Shown piece by piece: positions 47,586-58,600 of a DNA stretch of 64,000 nt; within the stretch, counting starts at the first letter, position 1, and each line of letters opens with the position of its first letter. Origin of the DNA: Nocardioides sambongensis (lineage in GTDB: Bacteria; Actinomycetota; Actinomycetes; Propionibacteriales; Nocardioidaceae). Position numbers and translations under genes: made by a program. The DNA is taken from positions 4,292,501 through 4,356,500 of the forward strand of contig NZ_CP041091.1 in NCBI RefSeq assembly GCF_006494815.1, in the 5' to 3' direction. Under the pieces are notes generated by a model. It saw only the letters and a program-made list of their open reading frames with translations, was not told the DNA's origin and made no database searches.

Positions 47586-49097
47586 TTAGTCCACCCCTGG
47601 AGCGACCCCGGGCAGCCCACCCGCGCCGATCACCGCGCTGAACCACAGCGCGCTCGACTTCGGTGTGCGCACCTGCGTCTCGTAGTCGACGTGCACGATC
47701 CCGAACCGCTGGCCGTAGCCGTAGGCCCACTCGAAGTTGTCCAGCAGCGACCACGCGAAGTAGCCGCGCACGTCCACGCCGGCGTCGATCGCCGCCGCCG
47801 TCGCGCGCAGGTGTCCCTCGAAGAAGTCACACCGGTCCGCGTCGTCGACCCGGCCGTCCACCACGGTGTCGTCGGGGAAGGCCGCGCCGTTCTCGGTGAT
47901 GTAGATCGGCGGCACCTGCTGCCTGTCCGCCAGCGGCGCCAGGTAGTCGTCGCGCAGCCGCTGCAGCAGCACCCGCAGCCCGTCGGGCTGGATCTCCCAG
48001 TCCTGACCGGTGGTGGGCAGGCCCCGCCGCGGGAACGACATCGGCACGCCCGCCGGGTAGGGCGACACGGTGGGCCGATCGGGGCGCCGGCCCCGCGTGT
48101 CGACCAGGTCCTCCGGGGTGTGCTCGGCGGTGGAGGGCGCGTCGCCGTGGTAGTAGTTCACGCCGAGGAAGTCCAGCGGGGCGGAGATGACCTCCAGGTC
48201 GCCGTCGCGCACGAACTCCTGCCACTTGCTGCCCTGCCAGGTCCGGCCCTCGGTGCGCTCGGCGAGGCGGGGCTCGTAGGTCCCGGTGAAGATCGGGTCG
48301 AGGAACATCCGGTTCCAGAACGTGTCGACGTCGGCGGCCGCCTCGACGTCGCCGGGACGGGACGGGTCGAACGGCTCCGGGACGGTCAGGTTGAGCGTGA
48401 TCCCCACCTCCTGGTCGCCCCCGGCACCCGCCGACCGCGCGCCCATCCGCTCCCGCAGCGCCGCGGTGGCCTTGCCGTGGGCGAGCATCAGGTGGTGGGC
48501 GGCGACGATCCCCGCGATCCCCTCCTGGCGTCCCGGCGCGTGCTGCCCGCCGGTGTAGCCGAGGAACGCCGAGCACCAGGGCTCGTTGAGGGTGGTCCAC
48601 CGGTCGACGCGGTCGCCGAGGGCGTCGTACAGGGTGAGCGCGTAGTCGACGAACCGGTCCGTCGTGTCGCGGTCGGTCCAGCCGCCGGCGTCCTCGAGGG
48701 CCTGGGGCAGGTCCCAGTGGTAGAGGGTCAGCCAGGGCGCGACGCCGGCGCCGAGCAGCTCGTCGACCAGCCGGTCGTAGAACGCGATGCCGGCCGGGTT
48801 CGGCGCCCCGCCGTCGGGGCGGACCCGCGGCCACGCCACCGAGAACCGGTAGGCGCCGAAGCCGAGCTCCTTGATCAGCGCCACGTCGGTGGGGTAGCGG
48901 TGGTAGTGGTCGCAGGCCACGTCGCCGGTGTCGCCGTCGATGACCGCGCCCGGCACGCGGGCGAAGGTGTCCCAGATGGAGGTGGTGCGTCCGTCGGCGT
49001 CGACCGCCCCCTCGATCTGGTACGACGCCGTGGCGGCGCCCCAGACGAAGTCGGCCGGAAAGCGGGTGCCGGTGGAGGTGCTGGTGGGTGGGTTCAT
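47586..49097 (-). CDS. bglC: GH1 beta-glucosidase
   Basis: 503 residues from an ATG at 49097 overlapping the upstream permease stop (ATGA). Motifs: FPADFVWGAATASYQIEGAV, YRFSVAWPRVRPDG, WTTLNEPWCSAFLGY with the acid/base Glu, DFLGVNYYHGDAP, PPIYITENGAAFPDD with the nucleophile Glu, and YFAWSLLDNFEWAYGYGQRFG. No signal peptide, so it hydrolyses imported cellobiose or another beta-glucoside in the cytoplasm. Position after cebEFG-like genes matches Streptomyces bglC. Confidence 0.93.
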   Translation of the reverse strand: MNPPTSTSTGTRFPADFVWGAATASYQIEGAVDADGRTTSIWDTFARVPGAVIDGDTGDVACDHYHRYPTDVALIKELGFGAYRFSVAWPRVRPDGGAPNPAGIAFYDRLVDELLGAGVAPWLTLYHWDLPQALEDAGGWTDRDTTDRFVDYALTLYDALGDRVDRWTTLNEPWCSAFLGYTGGQHAPGRQEGIAGIVAAHHLMLAHGKATAALRERMGARSAGAGGDQEVGITLNLTVPEPFDPSRPGDVEAAADVDTFWNRMFLDPIFTGTYEPRLAERTEGRTWQGSKWQEFVRDGDLEVISAPLDFLGVNYYHGDAPSTAEHTPEDLVDTRGRRPDRPTVSPYPAGVPMSFPRRGLPTTGQDWEIQPDGLRVLLQRLRDDYLAPLADRQQVPPIYITENGAAFPDDTVVDGRVDDADRCDFFEGHLRATAAAIDAGVDVRGYFAWSLLDNFEWAYGYGQRFGIVHVDYETQVRTPKSSALWFSAVIGAGGLPGVAPGVD

Positions 49098-49935
49098 CCC
49101 TTGACGGCTCCTTGCATGATGCCGGCCACGAGCTGGCGGCCGGCGACGACGAACAGCAGCAGCAGCGGGATGGTGGCCATCCCGGTGCCGGCGAGGACGA
49201 GGGCGTAGTCGGTGGTCTGCCCCTGGCCGGTCAGCGCCAGCCGGTCGAGCGCGAGCTGCAGGGTCTCGGTCTTCTGCAGCGCGACCAGCGGCCACATGTA
49301 GTCGGTCCAGACCTGCATGAAGGTGAACAGGAACAGGATCGCCATCGCGGGCCTGGCGGCCGGCATCGCGACCGTCCAGAAGGTGCGGATCTGGGTGCAG
49401 CCGTCGACCCGGGCGGCCTCGATCAGCTCGGTCGGCACTGCGTCGACGAGGTACTGACGCATGAAGAAGACGCCGAACGCGGTGACCAGGGTGGGCAGCG
49501 CGACCGCGGCCAGGGTGTCGAGCAGGTTGTAGTCGCGCATCAGGATGAACAGCGGCACCATCGCCAGCTGCACCGGCACCGCCATGGTGAGCACCACGAA
49601 CGCCATCAGCGCGTTGGAGCCGCGGAATTGCAGCTTGGCGAAGGCGTAGCCGGCGAGGGTGGAGAAGAAGACCACCGAGACCGCGCAGACGGTCGAGACG
49701 ATGATGCTGTTGAGCATCGCCTGCCAGAAGTCGACGGTGTCCAGCACCCGCTGGGCGTTCTCCAGGAAGTGGCCCCGGGCAGGATCGGGGGCGGGAAGCT
49801 GTCGGCCTCCTGCTTGGTGTGGGAGCCGATCACGAACGACCAGTACAGCGGCAGCGCGGAGCCGATCACGAACGCGGTGAGCAGGCCGTAGACGAGGAAG
49901 CCGGGACGGTCGGAGTAACGGGTGCGGGCGTTCAC
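49094..49935 (-). CDS. cebG: Sugar ABC transporter permease (CebG-like), one-base frameshift
   Basis: 280 residues if one base is restored in the C run at 49773-49776. GTG at 49935 overlaps the previous stop. Six membrane segments; the EAA loop reads ELIEAARVDGCTQIRTFWTVAMP, the MalG-type contact to the ATPase. The N-terminal frame runs ARTRYSDRPGFLVYGLLTAF to SFPPPILPG and continues GHFLENAQRVLDTVDFWQAM. It pairs with the CebF-like permease. Confidence 0.88.
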
Positions 49936-50990
49936 GAGGCACTCCTGCGGGTGAGCAGCCGGGTGATCGCGAAGTTGAGGATCGCGATCCCGACGATGAT
50001 CAGGAACAGCACCCACGCCGCGGCGCTGGCCCGGCCGTAGAACTGGTCCTCGATGCCCTTGACGTAGATGTAGAGCGTCGAGGTCATGTACTGGTGGTCC
50101 GGCCCGCCCTCGCGGTTGGGGGTGTTGTCGAAGAGCCGCGGCTCGGTGAAGATCTGCAGGCCACCGATGGTGGAGGTGATGATGACGAAGATCATCGTCG
50201 GCCGGATCAGCGGCAGCGTCACCGAGAAGAACTGCCGGATCCGTCCGGCGCCGTCGATCGCCGCGGACTCGTAGAGCTCGCGCGGCACCGCCTGCATCGC
50301 GGCCAGGAAGATCAGGGTGTTGTAGCCCGTCCAGCGCCAGTTCACCATCCCGGAGATGGCCAGGTGGCTCCACCAGCGGTCCACGTGCCACCGGATCGGC
50401 TCCAGGCCGATCGACTCCAGCAGCTGGTTGATCAGGCCGTACTGGTCGGCGAAGAGACTGCCGAAGATCAGCACGACGGCGGTCGGCGCGACCACGAACG
50501 GGAGCAGCACGCTCATCCGCCAGAAGGTCTTGGCCCGCAGGTGGCGGTCCAGCAGGGCCGCCACGCTGACCGCGACGATCACCTGCGGCACCGACGACAT
50601 CAGGAAGATGGAGAACGTGTTGACCAGCGACTTGATGAAGACCGGGTCACCCAGCACGAACCGGTAGTTCTCCAGACCGATGAAGTCGCCGCGCACGTAG
50701 TAGGCGCGGTTCCAGTCGAAGAGGGAGAGGTAGCCGGTGTAGAGCAGCGGGTAGAGCCCGACCAGGCCGAACAGGATGAAGAACGGCGAGATGTAGAGAT
50801 AGGGGCTCAGCTTGAGGTCCCACCGGGACCGGCGCTGTCGGCGGATCAGCCGTCGGGTGTCGGCCGCTGTCGTCGTACCGGAGCCGGAGGGGGCGGTACG
50901 ACGACCGCGACCGCCGGGGGAGGACGGCCCGCCCGCCGGGTCGGTCGCGGTGGCGACGTCTCCGGCGGGCGGTTCGGCGTGGTGCGTCAT
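49932..50990 (-). CDS. cebF: Sugar ABC transporter permease (CebF-like)
   Basis: 352 residues from an ATG at 50990. A hydrophilic Gly/Ser/Arg-rich N-terminal tail of about 60 residues precedes six membrane helices. LSPYLYISPFFILFGLVGLY begins the first helix, and the EAA loop is ELYESAAIDGAGRIRQFFSV. MalF-type permease. Intact. It starts 93 bp after the binding-protein gene, separated by a strong hairpin. Confidence 0.9.
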   Translation of the reverse strand: MTHHAEPPAGDVATATDPAGGPSSPGGRGRRTAPSGSGTTTAADTRRLIRRQRRSRWDLKLSPYLYISPFFILFGLVGLYPLLYTGYLSLFDWNRAYYVRGDFIGLENYRFVLGDPVFIKSLVNTFSIFLMSSVPQVIVAVSVAALLDRHLRAKTFWRMSVLLPFVVAPTAVVLIFGSLFADQYGLINQLLESIGLEPIRWHVDRWWSHLAISGMVNWRWTGYNTLIFLAAMQAVPRELYESAAIDGAGRIRQFFSVTLPLIRPTMIFVIITSTIGGLQIFTEPRLFDNTPNREGGPDHQYMTSTLYIYVKGIEDQFYGRASAAAWVLFLIIVGIAILNFAITRLLTRRSAS

Positions 50991-51048
50991 GGGTGCTCGT
51001 CAGTCCTCGTGGGTCTCACAGGGTCACTGGCAGGTGGGCGGTGGAGCG

Positions 51049-51078
51049 GGGTGAGCCCGGGGGAGGCCGGGCTCACCC
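51049..51078 (-). terminator. Intercistronic hairpin between the binding-protein and permease genes
   Basis: A perfect 12-bp stem, GGGTGAGCCCGG (51049-51060) paired with 51067-51078, and a 6-base loop. It lies 6 bases past the binding-protein stop. In many sugar transport operons such a structure keeps the binding protein more abundant than the permeases by partial termination or RNA stabilisation. Confidence 0.6.
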
Positions 51079-51083
51079 TCGTC

Positions 51084-52421
51084 TCACTGGAGTGCTTCGA
51101 CCTCGGAGACGAACTTGTCCCACGACTCGTCGGGGTCGGTGCCCTGGTCGACGCGGTTGATGGCGTCCTGGAACTTGCCGAGGATGTCGGAGTACAGCGG
51201 ACCGTGGTAGGGCTGCACGTCGATCGCGTCGGCGCGGTTGCTGTAGATCTCACCGGCCGGTGCGTCGTTGAAGTACTCGTCCGTGGACTCCAGCACCACC
51301 GGGTCCTCGAGCGCCTCGACCTGCGAGGGGAAGTTGCCGGTCACCTCGAACACCTTGGCCTGCTGCTCGGGCGCGGTGATCCAGGCGGCGAACTCCTGGG
51401 CCTCGTCCTGGTGGGTGGAGGTCTTGGGGACGGTCAGGTAGGAGCCGCCCCAGTTGCCGCCGCCGCCGGGGAAGGCGTCGGCGATGTCCCAGACCACGCC
51501 CTTGGGCGCGGGCTCCCCGGTGTTGGTCTTGATGTTGGCGCGCATCCAGCCCGGGCAGGGGATGGTGGCGAAGCCGTCGTTGGTGTAGCTGGCGTTCCAG
51601 TCGTCGCTCCACTGGGCGTTCTTGGTGGAGAGCGCCTCGGTGTGGGAGGTGACCGTCTTGTAGACCGCCTCGAGCTCGGGGTTCTCGACGTTGACGGTGT
51701 TGTCGGCCTCCTCGAAGGGGTACTCGACCTGGTTCAGCATGGCCTGGGCGATCGAGCCGGAGGCGTCGTACCAGGCGGTCTCGGGGACGGCCTTCACGAA
51801 CTTCTCGCCGAGGGCGTAGTAGTCGTCCCAGGTGGTCATCATCCCGGCCACCTCCTCCCGGTCGGTGGGCAGTCCGGCCTTCTTGAAGAGGTCGGCGCGG
51901 TAGCAGATCGCCTCGGGGCCGGCGTCGGTCGCGTAGCCGAGCAGGGCGCCGTCGGAGGTGGTGGCGGCCTCGGACTTGAACTCCAGCCATCGGCCGTCGA
52001 CCTCGTCGGAGGAGAGGTCGACCCAGCGGTCGGGCGCGGCGACGATGGCCGGCATGAAGTCGCCCTCGATGGCGACCACGTCCGGCAGACCCTCGTTGGC
52101 CTGGAGCAGGGTGTTGAGCTCGTTCTTCCAGTCGTCCCAGAGGGAGACCTTGGTCTGCTCGACCTGGACGTCGGGGTTGGCGCTGTTCCACTCCTCGATC
52201 AGCGCGTCGTAGCCGAACTCACCGAAGGTGGTGATGGTCAGGGTCTCGCCCTCGGAGAGCTCCTCCTGCTCCGCGGACTCGGTGGGGTCGCTGCCCCCAC
52301 CGCAGGCGCTCGTGACACCGAGCACGAGAGCGGTGACGGCCGAGGCCGCCAGGAAACGGTTGCGCCGGCTCGAGCCGGTGATGGCCGACCCGGACCGGGG
52401 CCGGTGGTTGGTGGTGCGCAC
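51084..52421 (-). CDS. cebE: Sugar-binding lipoprotein of the ABC transporter (CebE-like)
   Basis: 445 residues from a GTG at 52421 with AGGAG 8 bases upstream. The signal peptide ends with the lipobox VTSAC, followed by GGGSDPTE. The mature protein is an extracellular solute-binding protein (family 1): TLTITTFGEFGYDALIEEWN, WDDWKNELNTLLQANEGLPD, GPEAICYRADLFKKAGLPTDRE and FAAWITAPEQQAKVFEVTGN. The PTDREEVA segment resembles Streptomyces CebE, which binds cellobiose and cellotriose. It is the first gene of the operon after two CebR-like boxes. Confidence 0.88.
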   Translation of the reverse strand: MRTTNHRPRSGSAITGSSRRNRFLAASAVTALVLGVTSACGGGSDPTESAEQEELSEGETLTITTFGEFGYDALIEEWNSANPDVQVEQTKVSLWDDWKNELNTLLQANEGLPDVVAIEGDFMPAIVAAPDRWVDLSSDEVDGRWLEFKSEAATTSDGALLGYATDAGPEAICYRADLFKKAGLPTDREEVAGMMTTWDDYYALGEKFVKAVPETAWYDASGSIAQAMLNQVEYPFEEADNTVNVENPELEAVYKTVTSHTEALSTKNAQWSDDWNASYTNDGFATIPCPGWMRANIKTNTGEPAPKGVVWDIADAFPGGGGNWGGSYLTVPKTSTHQDEAQEFAAWITAPEQQAKVFEVTGNFPSQVEALEDPVVLESTDEYFNDAPAGEIYSNRADAIDVQPYHGPLYSDILGKFQDAINRVDQGTDPDESWDKFVSEVEALQ

Positions 52422-52516
52422 GGATGGGACTCCTGCCTTGGCGTACGACGTTGGACTGAGGTGGTGGAACTCCCGGATGGAACTGGGTGCTGCGGGTGAA
52501 ACCGGATGGAACGTTG

Positions 52517-52530
52517 TGAGAGCGCTTCCA
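52517..52530. promoter_or_regulatory. CebR-like operator 1
   Basis: TGAGAGCGCTTCCA, 11-12 of 14 bases like the Streptomyces CebR box TGGGAGCGCTCCCA, with the central AGCGCT palindrome intact. It lies 96 bp upstream of the binding-protein start, on the operon side of the 354-bp divergent region. Confidence 0.65.
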
Positions 52531-52649
52531 CTTCTTGATCGGTGCTCACCATGACATGCGTCACATGAGTCGTCAATGCTTCCGCGAGGAATCACCAAAT
52601 CTGAGCGTGGTCCGCGGCAGGTGGCCGTGGAAGGCACCCGTGGAAAGTA

Positions 52650-52663
52650 TGGGAGCGCTTCCA
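52650..52663. promoter_or_regulatory. CebR-like operator 2
   Basis: TGGGAGCGCTTCCA, one base from the CebR consensus TGGGAGCGCTCCCA. It lies 113 bp upstream of the ATPase start. With operator 1 it would let one repressor control both divergent units; the remaining bases between 52422 and 52775 hold no other signal I recognise. Confidence 0.72.
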
Positions 52664-52775
52664 CTAGACGGGGCGATGGCGGCGACGTACTGTGAGCGCA
52701 GTCACGATGCCCGGCACGTCGCGGTCGACCTCGACCCACCGCCCGGCACCGCCGTAGGAGCGAAAGGGAACGGAC

Positions 52776-53917
<1,142 letters not shown>

Positions 53918-53966
53918 GTGCCGTCGGTGGTGGCGCGGGGAGTCGATGAGCGTTGCCGCCGCCTCG

Positions 53967-55345
53967 TCACCCGGCCCGGCGTGCTCCGGCCGCTGCACTT
54001 CCCGCTCCCGCCGCGGCACACACCGCCGCCAGTGACATCGCGGCCAGCGTGAAGGCGCGCCCGTCACCGCCGAACAGCTCCAGCAGCGCCACACTGCTCG
54101 CTGATCCCAGCGAGAAGCCCAGGTAGCGGAGCAGCTGGTTGAACGCCAGCACGCTGCCGGTCTCGGCCTGCGGCACGTGCGGCACGATCAGGCCCGGCAG
54201 GGAGGAGAAGGTGAAGCCGCTGCCCAGCCCGCCGACCGCCATCGCCAGCAGCACCTGCCACAGCGCGTCGTGGCGGAGGGCCAGGAACGCCATCGCGCAC
54301 GCGAAGACGGTGCACCCCGTCGGCAGCAGCAACGCGGGCGACCACCGCGACGCCACTGCGCGGGCGAGCCGGCTGCCACTGACGCTGAGCAGCGAGTACG
54401 GCACCAGGATCAGGCCCGCCACGGCGACGCCGTACCCGAGCCCGTAGCCGGAGCTCCCGTCCGCCTGGACCACCAGCACCACCAGCGCGAGCATCCCGTA
54501 CATGCCCAGCCGAGGGCGAAGGTGACCACGTGCGGCCCCACGACTCCCGGACGGGCCGCCAGGGCGAGGTCGACCAGCGGGTGGCCGCCGCGCCGCTCCA
54601 CCCGTAGGGTCCAGCCGATCCAGGTGGCCATGAGTGCCGCACCGACGGCGAAGAGCGTCAGCGTCCCGGCGCTGGCCCATCCTGCGTGCTCGCCCTCGGT
54701 GATGCCGAGCAGCAGGCAGATCGTGCCGGCGGTCAGCAGGGCCGCGCCGACCAGGTCGACCGGTTGCGGCGCGCCGGCATCCGTCCCGGGCAGGAACCGT
54801 ACGGCGAGCGCCCACGTCGCCGCCACCAGCACCGCTCCGAAGGCGAACGCGCCGGAGGTCCCCGCGAGGCTGGCGACCGTCGAGGTGATCGGATAGCCGA
54901 GGCCCGCGCCGGCCACCGTCGTCACCGACAGCAGCGACAGGCGTGTGGTGAGGGTGCGGCCGGTCCACGCGTCGCGGGCGACCGCGAGCGCCAGCGGCAC
55001 CAGCGCCAGCCCCACTCCTTGCAGGGTCCGACCGGTGACGAGCAGCGGGAAGCCGAGCGGCAGCGCCGAGAGCACGGTGCCGGCCAGGACGACGAGCAGG
55101 CCGCCCAGGATGACCGGCCGCCGCAGCCGGCCGCTGCCCAGCCGACCCAGGATCGGGGTCGCCACGGCGCCGGTGATCAGCGTCGCGGTCAACGTCCACT
55201 GGGCGGTGAGCACGGAGACGTCGTAGGACTCCGCGATCTGCGGGACCAACGGTGCGCCCAGGCTGCTGACGATCGCCGTGACGGTGATGACGGCGGCCAA
55301 CGCGGACAGCTGCCAGCGGTCCTCCGTCGTCGTCACGGCGGTCAT
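53967..55345 (-). CDS. MFS transporter, one-base frameshift
   Basis: 459 residues if one base is restored near 54509-54511. ATG at 55345. Twelve to fourteen membrane segments; motif A-like GAVATPILGRLGSGRLRRPV after the second helix and GRTLQGVGLALVPLALAV in the fourth. The frame breaks after PHVVTFALG and continues LGMYGMLALVVLVVQADG. The drug-efflux 14-helix family (EmrB/QacA) is the closest type, substrate unknown. It is divergent from a second MFS gene only 63 bp away. Confidence 0.83.
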
Positions 55346-55408
55346 TCTCTCCGCCTGCAGATGCCGTCCCCGTCGGCGGGGGAGGGCCCGGCAGCCGGCC
55401 GGGGGGGA

Positions 55409-56788
55409 ATGCGGTGGGCGGTCCGGCTGTTGCCACCAAGCGTGCCCAACGACTCCCGCCGCATCGCGCTGCTGCTCGGCCTGCTCTTCGGGCTGGCGGG
55501 CATGGGGTCGTCGTCGGCAGCGGTCGCGCTGCCGCTGCTCGGCCCGGATCTCGGGGTCTCCGTGGGCGCCGCCACCTGGACGATCAGCCTCTACGCGCTG
55601 ATGCTCGCGGTCACCACCGCGACCTACGGCCGGCTGGCGGACCTGATGGGCATCAAGCTGCCGCTGCTGATCGGGATCAGCCTGATGGCGGCCGGGGCGG
55701 TGGTCGCGGCACTCGCGCCGACCTTCGAGGTGCTCCTGCTCGCCCGCCTCTTCCAAGGAGCGGGCGCCGCGGCGGTCCCGACCTTGGGCGTGGCCATCAT
55801 CAGCGCTCGTTATGTGGACGAGGTCCGCGGGCTCGCCCTCGGTCGCCTCGCCGGCATGGCCGCCGCGATCAGCGCCCTCGGCCCGCTGGTCGGCGGCGTC
55901 GTCGAGGCCGCCTTCGGGTGGCGGGCGGTGATGGCGCTGCCCGTCCTCGGCATGCTGGTGGTCCCGTTCATCTGGCGGGCGCTGACCGACCAGGGCACCG
56001 GCGCCGCGCTCGACGTCTTCGGCGCGCTGCTCGTCGCTCTCACCGCCGGCGGTGTGGTGCTGCTGGTGCAGTCGCCCTCGAGCGGTCTGCTCGTGGCGGT
56101 CGCGGGCGCGCTGCTCGTCCTCCTCGGGGTCCCCGCAGTCACCTTCTGGGTGCGCCGCCGGCCTGACGGCTTCCTGCCGCTCGACGTGATCCGCAATGGT
56201 TCCGTGGTGCGGTGCGCGGCGGCGGCCGCCGCCATCCCGGCGGCCTGGTTCGCTTCGCTGATCGCGGTGCCGACGGTGCTCGTGGGCGAAGGATGGGAGC
56301 CCTATCAGGTCGGTCTGCTGCTGCTCCCGGCCTCGCTGCTGTCGCTGACCCTGCCGCGGTTGGCCGGGCGCCTGATCGCGACCCTCGGCCCGGCCCGGAC
56401 CATCGGCGTCGCCGCCTCCGTGGCGTCGGTGGCGATGCTGATCGGTGCGGCGGGTGCCCACTTCGTCTCGCCGGTGATGCTCGCCTTCACGCTGCTGGTG
56501 GTCTGCGTCGCGTTCGGCGTCGGTCAACCGGCCCTCGGGGCGGCGGTCGGGGACGCCGTCCAGGTGCACGTCCGCGGGGTCGCCCTGGGCGTGGCGACCC
56601 TGGTGTTCATGACCGGTGGTTCGGTCGGCTCGGCGATGGTCGGTGGCCTCGGTGAGCTGATCGGGGTGGACGGGAGCCTCCTGGTGCTCGCCGCGCTGCC
56701 CTTGCTCGCGCTGTTCGCGCTGGTGCCGGAGCTACGGCGCTCGCCGGCGGCGGAGCCAGCGGCCGACCTGTCGCAGGCCCGCGCCTAG
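55409..56788 (+). CDS. MFS transporter (14-helix type)
   Basis: 459 residues from an ATG at 55409; a GTG at 55442 is an alternative. Intact. Visible: MLAVTTATYGRLADLMGIKL (motif A), LLLARLFQGAGAAAVPTLGV and LGRLAGMAAAISALGPLVGG (antiporter motif C region). Low substrate predictability. The divergent partner and the TetR gene 75 bp downstream suggest a regulated efflux cassette, though no operator was identified in the 63-bp promoter region. Confidence 0.83.
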   Translation: MRWAVRLLPPSVPNDSRRIALLLGLLFGLAGMGSSSAAVALPLLGPDLGVSVGAATWTISLYALMLAVTTATYGRLADLMGIKLPLLIGISLMAAGAVVAALAPTFEVLLLARLFQGAGAAAVPTLGVAIISARYVDEVRGLALGRLAGMAAAISALGPLVGGVVEAAFGWRAVMALPVLGMLVVPFIWRALTDQGTGAALDVFGALLVALTAGGVVLLVQSPSSGLLVAVAGALLVLLGVPAVTFWVRRRPDGFLPLDVIRNGSVVRCAAAAAAIPAAWFASLIAVPTVLVGEGWEPYQVGLLLLPASLLSLTLPRLAGRLIATLGPARTIGVAASVASVAMLIGAAGAHFVSPVMLAFTLLVVCVAFGVGQPALGAAVGDAVQVHVRGVALGVATLVFMTGGSVGSAMVGGLGELIGVDGSLLVLAALPLLALFALVPELRRSPAAEPAADLSQARA

Positions 56789-56863
56789 GTCGACGCCCGT
56801 GCGGCCGTGAACCCGTGCAGCCGTTGACCCGCGCAGCCCGCTACGCAGTGTCACACTGTCCCG

Positions 56864-57508
56864 GTGGTGACCACGAGGAGCGCAGCCAACCCGGGGAAGC
56901 AGGTGCGCAGCGCCAATCCGGGGAAGCAGGTGCGCAGCGGACGCGGGCCGATCGTGGATGCCGCCATCGGACACTTCACCGAGCGCGGCTATCACGGCAC
57001 CTCGATGCGGGACATCGCCTCCGCGGCCGGCGTGACGGTGGCCAGCATCTACCACCACTTCCCGTCCAAGCAGGATGTGCTGGTGCACATCATGTCCGGC
57101 ACCATGGCGGACCTGCTCGCGCTCACCCGCCGAGCTGCCGCCGAGGCGGCGGAGGAGCCGGCGGCGCGCCTCGGAGCGGTCGTCGACACCTGGGTGCACT
57201 TCCACACCAGCCGCCAGCCCGAGGCGCTGATCGGTGCCTCGGAGATCCGCAGCCTGGAGGGTGAGGGCCGAGCGCTGGTGATCGGAATGCGCGACGAGCA
57301 GGAGGACCTGTTCCGCGGCATCGTGACCGACGGCGTCGAGTCCGGCGCGTTCGCGACGCCGTACCCCCGGGAGGCGGCGCGGGCGATCCTCAACATGGGG
57401 TCGGCCGTCTCGACCTGGTATCGCCCCGACGGTGGCGACGTCACGCCCGAGCAGATGGCCGAGCGCTACCGCGACTTCGCGCTCGGCACCGTCCGCGCCG
57501 GAGCCTGA
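56864..57508 (+). CDS. TetR-family transcriptional regulator
   Basis: 214 residues from a GTG at 56864, with a second GTG three bases later. Residues 8-25 are two exact copies of the 9-residue unit ANPGKQVRS encoded by a 27-bp tandem duplication (56885-56938). The helix-turn-helix follows: IVDAAIGHFTERGYHGTSMR, IASAAGVTVASIYHHFPSKQ. The C-terminal ligand domain resembles KstR2/FadR-type repressors of acyl-CoA metabolism. It is convergent with the phosphotransferase gene. Confidence 0.87.
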   Translation: MVTTRSAANPGKQVRSANPGKQVRSGRGPIVDAAIGHFTERGYHGTSMRDIASAAGVTVASIYHHFPSKQDVLVHIMSGTMADLLALTRRAAAEAAEEPAARLGAVVDTWVHFHTSRQPEALIGASEIRSLEGEGRALVIGMRDEQEDLFRGIVTDGVESGAFATPYPREAARAILNMGSAVSTWYRPDGGDVTPEQMAERYRDFALGTVRAGA

Positions 57509-57529
57509 GGGCCCGGTCGCCGGCGGGGG

Positions 57530-58600
57530 TCAGAGCCGCCGCAGCCCCGCCTCGAGCAGCGGCCCGACCGCGTCCCCGGCGGTGTCGAACCCGGCGCCGT
57601 GGGTGGCGCCGGCGCGGTAGCGATGGTCGATCCCGGCCGCGATCACGGCGAGCTTGTAGTGAGCCAGGGCCAGGTGCGCGTCGAAGTCGCGCAGCGGCAC
57701 CCCGCCCGCGCTCTCGTACGACGCCGCCAGCGTCTCGGCGTCCGGCAACCGCGGACTCGTCCACGCGCAGGGGGAGCCGATGATCAGGTCGAAGGACGGG
57801 TCCCGGTAGGTGCACATCATCGCGACGTCCGCGACCGGGTCACCGATCGTGGAGAGCTCCCAGTCCACCACCGCCGCGACCGTGACCTCCGGGCCCGCGC
57901 CGGTGCGGATCAGGGTGTTGTCCAGCCGGTAGTCGCCGTGCACGATGCCGGTGGCGTGCTGGGTGGGCAGCCCCTCGCCGAGCCGGGCGGCGAGACGGTC
58001 TGCGGCGGAGCGGACGTCGCCGGAGAAGTGCTCCCCGACGATCTCCCACTGGCCGGTCCACCGCTTGAGCTGACGCGCGGCGTAGCCGTCGGGCCGGCCG
58101 AACCGCTCGAGACCCACGGCGACGTGGTCCACGGCGTGCAGGGCGGCCAGGGTCCGGGTCAGCGCGTCGATCGCCGAGGTGACCTGGGCGTCGGAGAGGT
58201 CGGCGAGCTGGTCGGCGGTCTGCACGGTGCGCCCCTCGACGAAGTCGCAGATCGCGAACGCGCCGCCGATCAGGTCCTCCTCCGCGTACGACGCCACCGC
58301 CGGCGCGACCGGCACGGCGGTCGGGCCGAGGGCGTCGACGACCCGATACTCACGCACCACGTCGTGGGCCGAGGGGGTGCGGCCGGCGCGGGGCGGGGTC
58401 CGCATCACCCAGGAGGACGCGCCGTCGGTGAGCCGGAAGGTCAGGTTCGACTTGCCGCCGGCGATCAGTCGGGCGGTGAGCGGCGCGGCCGGCGTCGTAC
58501 CGGCGTCGGACATCACGCCGGCGACGGCGGCGAGCTCCTCGGTGCTGAGCAGCTCCCCGGTCTCCGCGCCGTCGCCGAGGTCCCCGGTCGTGCCGCTCAT
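57530..58600 (-). CDS. Phosphotransferase family protein (APH/ACAD10-like)
   Basis: 356 residues from an ATG at 58600 overlapping the acyl-CoA dehydrogenase stop. Kinase-like fold of the aminoglycoside phosphotransferase group: LIAGGKSNLTFRLTDGASSW, WVMRTPP, GIVHGDYRLDNTLIRTG (catalytic HGD-x3-N) and VVDWELSTIGDPVADVAMM (DW-E metal site). Fusion or adjacency with acyl-CoA dehydrogenase recalls human ACAD10/11, where it phosphorylates 4-hydroxyacyl-CoA. The operon with such a dehydrogenase supports the same role here. Confidence 0.85.
   Translation of the reverse strand: MSGTTGDLGDGAETGELLSTEELAAVAGVMSDAGTTPAAPLTARLIAGGKSNLTFRLTDGASSWVMRTPPRAGRTPSAHDVVREYRVVDALGPTAVPVAPAVASYAEEDLIGGAFAICDFVEGRTVQTADQLADLSDAQVTSAIDALTRTLAALHAVDHVAVGLERFGRPDGYAARQLKRWTGQWEIVGEHFSGDVRSAADRLAARLGEGLPTQHATGIVHGDYRLDNTLIRTGAGPEVTVAAVVDWELSTIGDPVADVAMMCTYRDPSFDLIIGSPCAWTSPRLPDAETLAASYESAGGVPLRDFDAHLALAHYKLAVIAAGIDHRYRAGATHGAGFDTAGDAVGPLLEAGLRRL

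Noticed and set aside
50094..52499. 801-codon plus-strand frame opposite the ceb-like operon
   Set aside because: It runs across two real minus-strand genes and their intergenic hairpin, which a real gene would not do.
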